From Streptomyces albus subsp. chlorinus (GTDB lineage Bacteria; Actinomycetota; Actinomycetes; Streptomycetales; Streptomycetaceae), in contig NZ_VJOK01000001.1 in the NCBI RefSeq assembly GCF_013302895.1, positions 6,822,463 to 6,886,462 on the forward strand: a DNA stretch of 64,000 nt. The letters run 5' to 3'. Within the stretch, counting starts at the first letter, position 1. Each line of letters begins with the position of its first letter. This document shows positions 1 through 8,854 of this stretch, piece by piece. Made by a program: the position numbers and the translations under genes. Below the pieces are notes generated by a model, which saw only the letters and a list, made by a program, of their open reading frames with translations, ran no database searches and was not told where the DNA came from.

Positions 1-1118
1 TAGTGACTGGTGCGGACGGCGTTGATGTTGTGCTGTTTCATCAGCTCCAGGTCACGGCGCATCGTCGCGAGGTCCAGGGCGCGGCCGGTCCTGGGATGGA
101 ACTCGTGACGGTTGACGCCGCGCAGCAGCACTCTGCGGCCGTTGACGGTGAAGAGCCCGTTCTCGACGGCGACGGTGCGGAAACCGATCCGCAGCCGGAT
201 CCGCTCCTGGCCCGCGGTCAGTTCGGCGTCATAGAGCCGCGGAGTCTCCGCCGTCCACGGTTCGACCTGCGCCGTCCCGGTCCGGCCGGTGGGCAGGTCG
301 AGCCCGAGTTCCGGCACGGTGACCCGTCCCGGCGGAACGGATTCCACGCGCAGGGTGCCGCGGCCCGTGGTGTGGTCGTAGTCCGCGTGCACCGTGTGGT
401 CCCGCGCGGAGCCGGGGGGACGGTGCAGCAGGGTGACCTCCCGGAAGATGCCGGGCAGCCACCACATGTCCTGGTCCTCCAGGTAGCTCCCGGCGGACCA
501 TTGGTGCACCCGTACCGCGAGAACGTTGCCGCGCGGCCTCAGCAGGGACCCGACGGCGAACTCGTGCGGCATCCGGGAGCCCTGGAAGGTTCCCAGCTCC
601 TGTCCGTTCAGCCACACCCGTGCGCAGGACTCCACGCCCTCGAAGCGCAGCAGTGTCTCCCCAGCGCTGTCCTCGGCACCGGTGGCGCCGTCGCGGAGAG
701 CGGCGTCCGCCGCGGACAGTGGCCAGTCCTGGGGGAGGTCGAAGACGTGACGGTGGTCGCCGGTGGGGTTCTCGTCGGGCACACGCGGTGGGTCGACGGG
801 GAAGGGGTACGGCACGTTCGTGTACGCGGGCGAACCGTGCCCGTGGAGCACCCAGTGGGAGGGCACGGGGAGTTCGGCCCACTGGGAGTCGTCGTAGTCC
901 GGCTCCGCGAAGGCCGCGGTGTGCGTCTCGGCGGCGGACGACAGACGGAACTTCCACGCGGTTCCGGTCAGTGCGAGCCTGCGCGCGTCGGAGCCGGGCG
1001 CCCATGCGCGGGGCGGCAGGCAACCGGTGCCGGGGGAGACATCCTCGTAGTAGGGGAGGGTCGGGGGAGAGGCGGGGCGGGATGGACGGGGCGGACCGGC
1101 GTGCCGGGAAGTCCTCAT
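1..1118 (-). CDS. Beta-galactosidase, GH2 family (N-terminal part; continues off the left edge)
   Basis: About 372 N-terminal residues of a glycoside hydrolase family 2 enzyme, which hydrolyses terminal beta-galactosides. The order is right for GH2: a jelly-roll sugar-binding domain (SYLEDQDMWWLPGIFREV near residues 190-215), an immunoglobulin-like domain, then the start of the catalytic barrel (RGVNRHEFHP). The sequence stops at the window edge inside the family signature N-A-V-R-T-S-H, just before the usual Y-P, so the catalytic glutamates are not visible. The ATG start at 1118 has a GAGGAG ribosome site a few bases upstream. No signal peptide is seen, so it is probably cytoplasmic. Family assignment is firm; the substrate could be another beta-glycoside. 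Confidence 0.9.
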   Translation of the reverse strand, partial: MRTSRHAGPPRPSRPASPPTLPYYEDVSPGTGCLPPRAWAPGSDARRLALTGTAWKFRLSSAAETHTAAFAEPDYDDSQWAELPVPSHWVLHGHGSPAYTNVPYPFPVDPPRVPDENPTGDHRHVFDLPQDWPLSAADAALRDGATGAEDSAGETLLRFEGVESCARVWLNGQELGTFQGSRMPHEFAVGSLLRPRGNVLAVRVHQWSAGSYLEDQDMWWLPGIFREVTLLHRPPGSARDHTVHADYDHTTGRGTLRVESVPPGRVTVPELGLDLPTGRTGTAQVEPWTAETPRLYDAELTAGQERIRLRIGFRTVAVENGLFTVNGRRVLLRGVNRHEFHPRTGRALDLATMRRDLELMKQHNINAVRTSH

Positions 1119-1225
1119 GCATCTCCTCGGTTTCTGTGCGTTCCTGTGTCTTCTCTCCCACCCGGAGCCACTGAGGCATGCCTGTCCAACAACCGGATCG
1201 CATGGAGTGAGCACTTCATGACAGA

Positions 1226-2029
1226 GTGATGTGTATGACTGTGCCGCCACCGCCGAGCAGGCCACCGGGCAACCCGCCGCCTCCCGCTCAGCCGCCGGCC
1301 GGTTTCGGGCCTCCAGGGGCCGGCGGATTCGGGCCACCGGGGACGGGCGGTTTCGGTCCGCCGGGGTCCGGGCCGGGAGTTTGGCCACCTCCTCCGCCGC
1401 CGGGAGGCGGGAACAGGGGCAGGGTGGTGGCCGCCGTCGTCGCGGCCGCGGTCGTCGCCCTGGCGCTCATCACGGCGTCGGTCCTCTATCTGACAGGCGG
1501 AGACGGCGGGAAGAGCGAGTCGGCGGGTGACAAGCCCTCCTCCTCTCGTACACCCTCCCACTACGAGGAAGAGACCGGGCAGCCTTCCACGGAGCCGTCG
1601 GACGACGGGCAGGCCACCGATTTCCCCGCGCCCGGTGAGGAGGACGGACTGCCTTCCGAGGAGCCCGACGACAGCGTGAGCGACGTACCACTGCCCTCCT
1701 TCCTGCTCCAAGTGGGGGACTGCTACGACCGCTCCGCGGAGCGCGAGGGCGCGGTGGAAACCCGCGACTGCGACGGCCCGCACGACGCCGAGGTCGTCAG
1801 CCGGAAGAAGATCACGGGTGACTACGGCACCGACGACGCGGTGCGCAGGCGGGCCGACGCGCTGTGCCGTTCCGTGCTGCGCGACAAGGCGGCCAAGCAG
1901 CCGGGCGGCACGGTGGGCGGAACGCTGATCTCCTACCCGAAGGCGGAGAACGTCGGCAGGGGCTTCGACCACGTCACATGCTCTCTGACGGCGGGCAAGG
2001 GCGAGAAACTCAACAGACCCTTGTCCTGA
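1226..2029 (+). CDS. Proline-rich single-pass membrane protein with septum-formation-like domain
   Basis: About 267 residues. Residues 1-65 are a Pro/Gly-rich cytoplasmic segment with repeats of the type GGFGPPG. One transmembrane helix follows (VVAAVVAAAVVALALITASV), then an acidic Ser/Glu/Asp-rich linker. The C-terminal domain carries VGDCYD, RDCDGPHDAEVV and a later cysteine, the pattern of the actinobacterial septum-formation domain (Septum_form). Topology would be a cytoplasmic tail with the cysteine domain outside. The role is unknown; despite the domain name there is no direct evidence for a part in division. GTG 1226, ATG 1229 and ATG 1235 are all possible starts. Confidence 0.75.
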   Translation: MMCMTVPPPPSRPPGNPPPPAQPPAGFGPPGAGGFGPPGTGGFGPPGSGPGVWPPPPPPGGGNRGRVVAAVVAAAVVALALITASVLYLTGGDGGKSESAGDKPSSSRTPSHYEEETGQPSTEPSDDGQATDFPAPGEEDGLPSEEPDDSVSDVPLPSFLLQVGDCYDRSAEREGAVETRDCDGPHDAEVVSRKKITGDYGTDDAVRRRADALCRSVLRDKAAKQPGGTVGGTLISYPKAENVGRGFDHVTCSLTAGKGEKLNRPLS

Positions 2030-2172
2030 CGGAAGCGGGGTAACGTGCCCGCCGCGCCTCAACACACGGCTTCGGGCACGCAGTTGAGTTGGCATGGACG
2101 CGTCCACTGCGGGGTAAGTCCGCTGCGACCGATGTGACAGCTGTTCCTTCCGTGCCATCCATGAGAGGTGCC

Positions 2173-2973
2173 ATGAAGCTGCGCAGATGGGCGTCCACGG
2201 CCACCGCCGCCGCCCTCTTCCTCGGACTGTCCTCCCTCACCGGTGCCACCTCCGCATCGGCCGAGGAGGCCCCCGCCACGGGCTACGTCGCGCTCGGCGA
2301 CTCCTACTCCTCAGGAGTGGGCGCCGGCGACTACGACGGCAGCGACTGCAAGCGGAGCGCGAACGCCTACCCCAAGCTCTGGAACGCCGCCAACTCCCCC
2401 TCCTCCTTCGACTTCACGGCCTGCTCGGGCGCGCGTACGGACGACGTACTCGCCGGCCAACTCGGGCCCCTCAACACCTCCACCGGCCTGGTGAGCATCA
2501 GCATCGGCGGCAACGACGCGGGCTTCGGCGACGCCATGACGACCTGCGTCACCCAGGGCGAGAGCGCCTGCCTGGCACGCGTCCAGGAGGCACGCACCTA
2601 CATAGCCGACACACTCCCCGGCAAGCTGGACACCGTCTACGACGCGATCCGCGCCAAGGCACCCTCGGCCAAGGTCGTCGTGCTGGGTTACCCGCACATG
2701 TACAAGCTCGACGGCGACTGCGCGGTCGGCATCAGCGAGAAGTCCCGCGAAGCCATCAACGCCGCCTCGGACGACCTGAACGAGGTCACCGCCAAGCGTG
2801 CCGCCGACCACGGTTACAGCTTCGGCGACGTGCGCCCCGCTTTCTCCGGGCACGAGATCTGCTCGGGCGACGAGTGGCTGCACAGCGTCACCCTCCCGGT
2901 GGACGAGTCCTACCACCCGACCGCCGCCGGGCAGTCCGGTGGCTATCTCCCGGTGCTGGAGGGACTCGCCTGA
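2173..2973 (+). CDS. Secreted SGNH/GDSL-type esterase
   Basis: 266 residues with a clear Sec signal peptide (basic MKLRRW start, hydrophobic core, cleavage near ASA-EE at residue 30). Block I is ALGDSYSSG with the nucleophile serine near residue 44; block III is GGNDAGF near 111-117; block V is SYHPTAAG with the catalytic histidine near 248. These are the conserved blocks of secreted Streptomyces SGNH lipases/esterases. Six cysteines would allow disulfides, as in the secreted family. The ATG at 2173 is preferred because AGAGG lies just upstream; ATG 2161 is possible. The substrate (short-chain or lipid ester) cannot be read from sequence. Confidence 0.88.
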   Translation: MKLRRWASTATAAALFLGLSSLTGATSASAEEAPATGYVALGDSYSSGVGAGDYDGSDCKRSANAYPKLWNAANSPSSFDFTACSGARTDDVLAGQLGPLNTSTGLVSISIGGNDAGFGDAMTTCVTQGESACLARVQEARTYIADTLPGKLDTVYDAIRAKAPSAKVVVLGYPHMYKLDGDCAVGISEKSREAINAASDDLNEVTAKRAADHGYSFGDVRPAFSGHEICSGDEWLHSVTLPVDESYHPTAAGQSGGYLPVLEGLA

Positions 2974-2990
2974 CACCGGCGTCCGTGTGC

Positions 2991-3021
2991 GCCGCCGCCC
3001 TTCCCGACGCGGGGCGGCGGC
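2991..3021. terminator. Bidirectional terminator-like hairpin
   Basis: Perfect 10-bp inverted repeat gccgccgccc / gggcggcggc with an 11-base loop, 17 bases past the stop of the esterase gene and 13 bases before the stop of the convergent SWIM gene. Location between convergent genes supports termination. There is no U-tract, which is usual in streptomycetes. Confidence 0.65.
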
Positions 3022-3033
3022 ACACACGCACGG

Positions 3034-4392
3034 TCAGCCCGCCTCGGTGAACGCCTCCTCGCCACTCGCCAACGCGACCGCCAGAGCGGCCGCCGGGTCG
3101 CGCTCCGGGCCGCCCACGGGCCACCACACGCGCCCATGCCTGCGATAGGGCCACCAGCGTCCGTCCGGCCCGTGGCGCAGCTGTGCGTCCGCTCCTGGCA
3201 CCGTCCAGCGGGCTCCCGTTCTCCGCAGCACGGGGCGGCCCTCCTCCTCGGTCCAGGCGGCGTCGAGCTGTTGCTGTGCCCGCTCCAGCGCCTCCGGCGC
3301 CGGCGAGGTGTCACCGGCCAGTACGGCCAGCGCTTCGGGCCCGCCGAATCCCCAGGCACGTACGGCCGCCTCCAACTCCCCCTCCCTGCGCCCGCAGCCT
3401 TGGGCGAGCCGCTTCATGACGGTGCTGGAGGGCCGGGCGGCAGCGAGCCGCACCGCGTCCTCCCACACCGTCAGCGGGCGTGCTGCCGGGCGGGTCGCGT
3501 GGTCCGGGGAGAGAGCCTCCGCGAGCATCCGCCGGGCCCTTGAGGCGGCGTCCAGTGCCAGAAAGTCCAACGCGTCGACGTCCAGCCCCGGCGCACCCGA
3601 CGTACCGCCCTCCAGCGCCGCCGGCTGTCCTGTCTCCGCCACGGGTCCCGGGGCCGGCGGCAGCGGCGGCAGCACCGCCCCCAGGGCGAACGCCTCCGCC
3701 GCGTCCACCCCCTCCGGCCCGTCTTCCGAGCCACCGGTCCCCGCGGCCAGTCCGTCGGCATCCTCCGCGGCCCGGGCGGCACTGCGCGCCTGGAGCGTCT
3801 CCACAAGCTCCTGTTCCGCCCGGCCGCGCAGCAACAGCAGGGCGAACGGATCCTCATCCAGCAGCCGGGCCATCTGATAGCTGAGAGCGGCCGTGTGCGG
3901 GCAGTGGTCCCAGGAGCCGCATGTGCACTCAGGGTCCAGGTCACCGATCCCGGGCAGCAATTCGAGCCCCGCGTCGGCGGCGTCCTCCACGAGGCGGGGC
4001 GGCATCTCGCGGTCCAGCAGAGCGGCGATGTGCCCTGACTGCTCGACGATCACGTCCAGCAGCCGGTCCCACTCGCCCTCGTCCAGCTCACGCAGCAGGA
4101 CGTCCGCTCTGAACGGCGTCCGGTCGGCACCGAGCACGACCGAGGTGATGCGGCCAGGACGTACGGAGACGGCACCCACCGCGCCTTGCCGGGCGAGCGC
4201 GCGGCCCTGCTTGAGCTGCTTGCCGTCCAGCGCTGTCTCTTCCAGCGCCGTCAGCCACGTCTGGCCCCACCAGGTGCGGGTGAAACCGCGTCCCCGGGCG
4301 GGCGGCAGTGGCGCGAAAACGCGTTCCCGCGTGTCCGCACCGGACTCCTCCGTGAGCCCGTTCCCTTCGGTCGTGAGGTCGTCTGCGCTCAT
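3034..4392 (-). CDS. SWIM zinc-finger protein
   Basis: 452 residues. A SWIM-type zinc motif, CTCGSWDHCPH (C-x-C-x5-C-x-H), lies near residues 156-166; the rest is Ala/Pro-rich and without recognisable catalytic motifs. SWIM domains bind DNA or protein. The gene is downstream of the SNF2 helicase and its start overlaps the helicase stop by four bases (ATGA), so the two are translationally coupled. SWIM plus SNF2 pairs recur in actinobacteria and probably act together on DNA or RNA, but their job is unknown. Segments rich in Glu, Gly and Pro near residues 220-275 look like a flexible linker. Confidence 0.85.
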   Translation of the reverse strand: MSADDLTTEGNGLTEESGADTRERVFAPLPPARGRGFTRTWWGQTWLTALEETALDGKQLKQGRALARQGAVGAVSVRPGRITSVVLGADRTPFRADVLLRELDEGEWDRLLDVIVEQSGHIAALLDREMPPRLVEDAADAGLELLPGIGDLDPECTCGSWDHCPHTAALSYQMARLLDEDPFALLLLRGRAEQELVETLQARSAARAAEDADGLAAGTGGSEDGPEGVDAAEAFALGAVLPPLPPAPGPVAETGQPAALEGGTSGAPGLDVDALDFLALDAASRARRMLAEALSPDHATRPAARPLTVWEDAVRLAAARPSSTVMKRLAQGCGRREGELEAAVRAWGFGGPEALAVLAGDTSPAPEALERAQQQLDAAWTEEEGRPVLRRTGARWTVPGADAQLRHGPDGRWWPYRRHGRVWWPVGGPERDPAAALAVALASGEEAFTEAG

Positions 4393-7300
4393 CGCTCCCC
4401 CTTCCGCAGCTCGACCAGGTCCGCGAGTTCCGCGTCGGTCAGTTCGGTCAACGCGGCCTCACCGGAACCCAGCACGGCGTCCGCGAGAGCCTTCTTGCGG
4501 CGCAGCATGTCGGCGATACGGTCCTCGATCGTCCCCTCCGCGATGAGCCGGTGGACCTGTACGGGCTGTGTCTGGCCGATCCGGTAGGCGCGGTCGGTCG
4601 CCTGGGCCTCCACAGCCGGATTCCACCAGCGGTCGTAGTGGATGACATGGCTGGCCCTGGTGAGGTTGAGCCCTGTTCCCGCGGCCTTGAGGGAGAGCAG
4701 GAACACCGGCGCGGCGCCCTCCTGGAAGCGGCGCACCATCTCCTCGCGGCGCGTGACGGGAGTGCCGCCGTGCAGACACTGGGTGGCCACACCCCGTGCG
4801 GCCAGGTGCCGTTCCAACAAATGCGCCATCCGCACGTACTGGGTGAAGACCAGCACGCTCGCCTCCTCGGCCAGGAGGGTGTCGAGGAGTTCGTCCAGCA
4901 GTTCCAGCTTCCCCGAGCGGCCGGTCAGCGGACCGTCGTCCTCCTTGAGATACTGCGCCGGGTGGTTGCAGATCTGCTTCAGCGAGGTGAGCAGCTTGAC
5001 CACCAGGCCCCGCCGCTCGATACCTCCTGTCCCGCGCAGCGCCTCCAGGCTCTCGCGGACCACGGCCTCGTACAGGGCGGCTTGTTCGGTCGTCAGCGAG
5101 ACCGCACGGTCGGTCTCCGTCTTGGCCGGCAGCTCAGGCGCGATCCCCGGGTCGGTCTTGTGCCGGCGCAGCAGGAAGGGCCGGACGAGCCGTGACAGCC
5201 GCTCGGCCGCCGCGGGGTCGCCGCCCTCCGCCGCGTCGGCGTAGCGCCTGCGGAAGGTGCCCAGGCGCCCCAGCAGCCCGGGGGTGGTCCAGTCGAGGGC
5301 CGACCACAGTTCCGAGAGGTTGTTCTCGACGGGCGTGCCGGTCAGCGCCACCCTGGCCCGCGCGGGGAGAGAGCGCAGCGCTCTGGCGGTGGCGGCGAAC
5401 GGGTTCTTCACATGCTGGGCCTCATCAGCGACGACCATGCCCCACGCCTCGTCCGCTGCGGGGAGCAGCCGCGCCGCGTCCAGCCGCATGGTGCCGTAGG
5501 TCGTGAGGACGAACTCGCCCTCGCGCAGTTCCTCCAGAGAGCGGCCCGGACCGTGGTAGCGGCGTACGGGTGTCCGGGGGGCGAACCGCTCGATCTCCCG
5601 CTGCCAGTTGCCGAGCAGCGAGGCGGGGCAGACCACCAGGGTCGGGCCCGCTGTCGCCGCGCTCTCCTGCCGGCGCAGGTGGAGCGCGATGAGGGTGATG
5701 GTCTTGCCCAGGCCCATGTCGTCGGCCAGGCACGCACCGAGCCCGAGCGAGGTCATACGGTGCAGCCAGTCGAGCCCGCGCAACTGGTACTCACGCAGTT
5801 TCGCTCTGAGCTGTGCGGGCGGCGGCAGTGGAGGTTCTTCGCGGCGTTCGGGATCGGACAGCCGCTCGCGCAGCGCCTCGAGCCACCCGGTCGCCTCCAC
5901 CTGGACGCGCTCGCCGTCCCTCTCCGTAGTGCCGGTCAGGACGGCGTCCAGCGCTTCGAGAGTGCCCACCTTGCGGTCCTCGCGCAGGCGTGCCGCCCGG
6001 ACCTGCTCCGGGTCGATGAGCACCCACTGGTCGCGCAGCCGCACCAGGGGCCGCCCTGCCTCGGCGAGCCGGTCCAGTTCCGCGCGGGTCACCTCCTGGT
6101 CCCCGACAGCGAAGCGCCAGTCGAAGCTCAGGAGTGCCTCCGGGGAGAGCAGGGACGGGAGCCCCGAACCCTCCATGCCGTGCTCCGTGGCATCCAGGTC
6201 CGGCCCGCCCGCCTCGTCGGCGGGACCGATCACGGCACGGGAAGTCAGCGAGCGCGCGAACTCGCGTGGCCAGTGCACCTGGATACCGGCGGCTGCAAGA
6301 GCGCGCGGTACCGAGGTTCCGAGCAGTTCTGCGACCTCCTCGTCGGCCAGTTCGATCGCGTCGGGGACGGCGGCCGACAGCAACGGGGTGAGAGCATCCC
6401 AGGCCGCTGCCGCACGGCGCAGCGTGAGCAGTGTCGTCGTGCGCGCTCGTGGCCCGAACCGCCGCGCCGTGTGCGAGGTGCCCGCCCACACCTCGGCGGC
6501 GTCCGCCACCAAGGTGCTGTCATCCCAGGCGTGCAGTTGCAGCACCCCACGGAAGACCGGCCGGGGGCCGGCCGCATCCGAGGGGCGCTCGGTCGCTTCC
6601 ATGGGGTGCGAGCCCGTCCTGTCCGTGGCGGGGAGAGGCGCTTGCGCATCCAGCGCGCCGGGCGACGGGGGGAGCCCGCTGATCTCGATGCGCAGCGAGA
6701 GCCGCACACCGGCGTCGACTCCGGCGGCCACCTCCGCAGCCCACTCGCGCAGCTCGGGCACGGCATGGGGCTCCTCGTCCGCGAAGGCAGGCGTCCCTGC
6801 CGCCAGCGGAGCCGCCGGGGTACGGGGGAGCGCGTCGGCCACGGCGTCCAGGAACGCCCGCACCAAAGGCTCCGGCGCGGGCATGCGCGGGGGACCGTCC
6901 CCGGGGAGCGGAACAGCGTGCGCGTTGGGCGGCATGGCTGCCGCCAGGTCACCGATGACGACGCTGTCCTCGGCATGAAGGGGAGCCAGCCGCCAGGCGT
7001 CGTGGTCCTGCTGACTCAGCCCGGGCAGCAGGCGTCCCATTGCGGCCAGGCGGAGGGCGTGCAGCGTAGCCGCGCCCCAGAACACCACCGTGGGGTCGGC
7101 CTGCGGCTCGTGGCGAGCGGACTGCTCCGGGGACGTGAGAGCGCTGTCCGGTCCCCACGCGGCATAGGCGCGGCTGAGAAGCGGAAGGGCCGCCTGTACG
7201 GGGAGCGTGACCGCGGGCACGGTCCGTGTTCCGACACCGTCGTCGCCGGGCGTCACGACGGTCAGTTCCACGGACTCGGCCGCGAGGTCTTCGGCAAGAA

Positions 7301-7442
7301 GGGCGGGAGGTGTGCTGTCCGGGTGCCAGAAGGCGATTCGTGAGCGGCGTGGCGGATCGGCCGGCAAGAACGCGGCCACGCAGTGGGTGAGCTGGGACGA
7401 CCAGGAGGGGACTGCCAGGGTCTCGGCCACAGTGCGACGCAT
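4389..7442 (-). CDS. SNF2-family DEAD/DEAH-box helicase
   Basis: 1017 residues. The N-terminal half is a variable region of the type found in bacterial SNF2 helicases paired with SWIM proteins. The ATPase core shows LADDMGLGKT (Walker A) near residues 570-580, VVADEAQ (motif II) near 669, and LTGTPVENN (motif III). The C-terminal helicase lobe ends with QATDRAYRIGQ (motif VI) and HRLIAEGTIEDRI. These are hallmark SNF2 motifs, so ATP-driven translocation on duplex DNA is expected. It is the first gene of a two-gene operon with the SWIM protein. The start ATG at 7442 has no strong ribosome site, so the exact N-terminus is less certain. Confidence 0.92.
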   Translation of the reverse strand: MRRTVAETLAVPSWSSQLTHCVAAFLPADPPRRSRIAFWHPDSTPPALLAEDLAAESVELTVVTPGDDGVGTRTVPAVTLPVQAALPLLSRAYAAWGPDSALTSPEQSARHEPQADPTVVFWGAATLHALRLAAMGRLLPGLSQQDHDAWRLAPLHAEDSVVIGDLAAAMPPNAHAVPLPGDGPPRMPAPEPLVRAFLDAVADALPRTPAAPLAAGTPAFADEEPHAVPELREWAAEVAAGVDAGVRLSLRIEISGLPPSPGALDAQAPLPATDRTGSHPMEATERPSDAAGPRPVFRGVLQLHAWDDSTLVADAAEVWAGTSHTARRFGPRARTTTLLTLRRAAAAWDALTPLLSAAVPDAIELADEEVAELLGTSVPRALAAAGIQVHWPREFARSLTSRAVIGPADEAGGPDLDATEHGMEGSGLPSLLSPEALLSFDWRFAVGDQEVTRAELDRLAEAGRPLVRLRDQWVLIDPEQVRAARLREDRKVGTLEALDAVLTGTTERDGERVQVEATGWLEALRERLSDPERREEPPLPPPAQLRAKLREYQLRGLDWLHRMTSLGLGACLADDMGLGKTITLIALHLRRQESAATAGPTLVVCPASLLGNWQREIERFAPRTPVRRYHGPGRSLEELREGEFVLTTYGTMRLDAARLLPAADEAWGMVVADEAQHVKNPFAATARALRSLPARARVALTGTPVENNLSELWSALDWTTPGLLGRLGTFRRRYADAAEGGDPAAAERLSRLVRPFLLRRHKTDPGIAPELPAKTETDRAVSLTTEQAALYEAVVRESLEALRGTGGIERRGLVVKLLTSLKQICNHPAQYLKEDDGPLTGRSGKLELLDELLDTLLAEEASVLVFTQYVRMAHLLERHLAARGVATQCLHGGTPVTRREEMVRRFQEGAAPVFLLSLKAAGTGLNLTRASHVIHYDRWWNPAVEAQATDRAYRIGQTQPVQVHRLIAEGTIEDRIADMLRRKKALADAVLGSGEAALTELTDAELADLVELRKGER

Positions 7443-7645
7443 TCCTCAAATTTGACTAGCGAGTGGGCGGCCGAGGGTACAGCACGCGAGTCGGAAGCGA
7501 GAACCGAATCGAGAAAGACCTTGTGGGCTGTGGTCTCGCAGGCGGGAGGGAACCTGCCGTGCCCGAATGGCGTTCAATGGAAGGAGAGGCGGAGCACTGT
7601 GGCTGCGGCAGCAGCGAGCCCCGCCGGTGCGGAGGAGGAAGCGAA

Positions 7646-7828
7646 ATGACCAACCGAGCCAAGATCGCTGTGGGCGGGGTCGCGGTAGGGCTGCTCCTGT
7701 GGTGGCTGACCTCGTTCTGGATCGCGCTGCTGGTGATCGTCGGTGTGCCCGCGGTTGCCTACCTGGCGCTGGACCCCTCGCAGCGGCGCAGGCTGCGCAG
7801 AGTCAGCCGCAAGGAGCTGGGCCGCTAG
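7646..7828 (+). CDS. Small membrane protein, 60 residues
   Basis: A 60-residue protein made of a short basic N-terminus, two closely spaced hydrophobic stretches (VGGVAVGLLLWWL and FWIALLVIVGVPAVAYLAL) and a basic C-terminal tail (SQRRRLRRVSRKELGR). A strong GGAGGAGG ribosome site sits 7 bases before the ATG at 7646. An in-frame start further upstream is possible but has no comparable signal. It lies divergent from the SNF2 gene. Likely a small inner-membrane protein of unknown function. Confidence 0.7.
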   Translation: MTNRAKIAVGGVAVGLLLWWLTSFWIALLVIVGVPAVAYLALDPSQRRRLRRVSRKELGR

Positions 7829-7930
7829 CCATCCGTCGGCGTGCCCGGCGCCGCCCAGCCTGCCGCTGACGGCGGGGCTGCCAGGGCAGCGCCTCAGACG
7901 GCTGCCCAGGCTTTCGGGCCACGAGGAGGG

Positions 7931-8716
7931 CTAGGCAGCTGGGCGAACCGCGATGCTGTCCAGAGCCGAGAGCAGGTGCGGCAACTCGCGTCCCCGGCCG
8001 ACCGGGCGCACTTCGCCGGGGGCCTCGTCCAACAGGACGAACGCGATGTCGTCGGTACGTGCCACGACGCTCCAGCCCGGACCGTCCGCCCTCAGCGTGC
8101 GCGCGTCGCCGGAGGCGAAGGCGGACCGTATACGACCCGGCGGCGGAGGAGTCTCCAGATAGCCCCGCATCTCTTCCAGGACGCGCCGCACCTGGTCATC
8201 GGGCTCCGCACCCGACTCCACGAACTCCACGTCCTCCTCCACCTGCGCCCGCCACTGCGCCCACTGGAGGGCGATCTCGTCCGCGCCGAGACGCCGCTGA
8301 GCGGGCCCCCACCGGGAGGTGTCCGGCGGCGAGAGAAGCACAGCGCTCCCGTCGCCGCCCGGTTCCGGTTCCGGATCGTGAGGGGAGGGCACGCCCGGGG
8401 CTGAGACGGTCAGCGCCAGCGGCCAGCCGGGGAGCACGGTGGACACGGAGCGTTCGTTCGGAGACAGGTCGTACTCCATGCCGCAGTCCCAGGCCGCCAC
8501 GGCACAGGCCACCTGTGTCACGTCCTCGGTCACCACGGTCCAGCGCGCACCCGACTCGTCCTGGCCCAGGACCAGTCCGTAGCCCTCGGCGTACGGCTCC
8601 AGTCCCAGTGCCGCGCAGACAGCGGGGTAGTCGTCTCCCAGCACGCTCGGGAACTGCGCGGGTGTCAACAGGACGGCAGTCAGCACATAGAGCGAATCTT
8701 CCTGGCCCGTACTCAC
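7931..8716 (-). CDS. Hypothetical protein, about 261 residues
   Basis: The reading frame stays open far upstream, but the gene most likely starts at GTG 8716, preceded by GGGGAGG at normal spacing; the predicted protein begins MSTGQEDSLYVLTAVLL. It is acidic, without signal peptide or membrane segment. It has no motif I recognise. Its start lies 139 bases from the divergent oxygenase-like gene. Probably a cytoplasmic protein of actinobacterial distribution; no function assigned. Confidence 0.6.
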   Translation of the reverse strand: MSTGQEDSLYVLTAVLLTPAQFPSVLGDDYPAVCAALGLEPYAEGYGLVLGQDESGARWTVVTEDVTQVACAVAAWDCGMEYDLSPNERSVSTVLPGWPLALTVSAPGVPSPHDPEPEPGGDGSAVLLSPPDTSRWGPAQRRLGADEIALQWAQWRAQVEEDVEFVESGAEPDDQVRRVLEEMRGYLETPPPPGRIRSAFASGDARTLRADGPGWSVVARTDDIAFVLLDEAPGEVRPVGRGRELPHLLSALDSIAVRPAA

Positions 8717-8854
8717 CGGTGGCCTCCCCTTCTTACCGGATCCCGGTGACCATAGCTGCCGAGAGGCGTCCGCGACAGATGCGAGGGTGTCGCGGCAGAC
8801 GCCAGACCCGAGGGGACCCAGGAGACCCGAGGGGACCCAGGAGAGGGGCACGAC

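Noticed and set aside
3..1229. 408-residue plus-strand frame at the left edge
   Set aside because: It is antisense to the GH2 beta-galactosidase gene, whose protein motifs are unmistakable on the minus strand.
5412..7343. 643-residue plus-strand frame
   Set aside because: It is antisense to the SNF2 helicase and shows no domain of its own.
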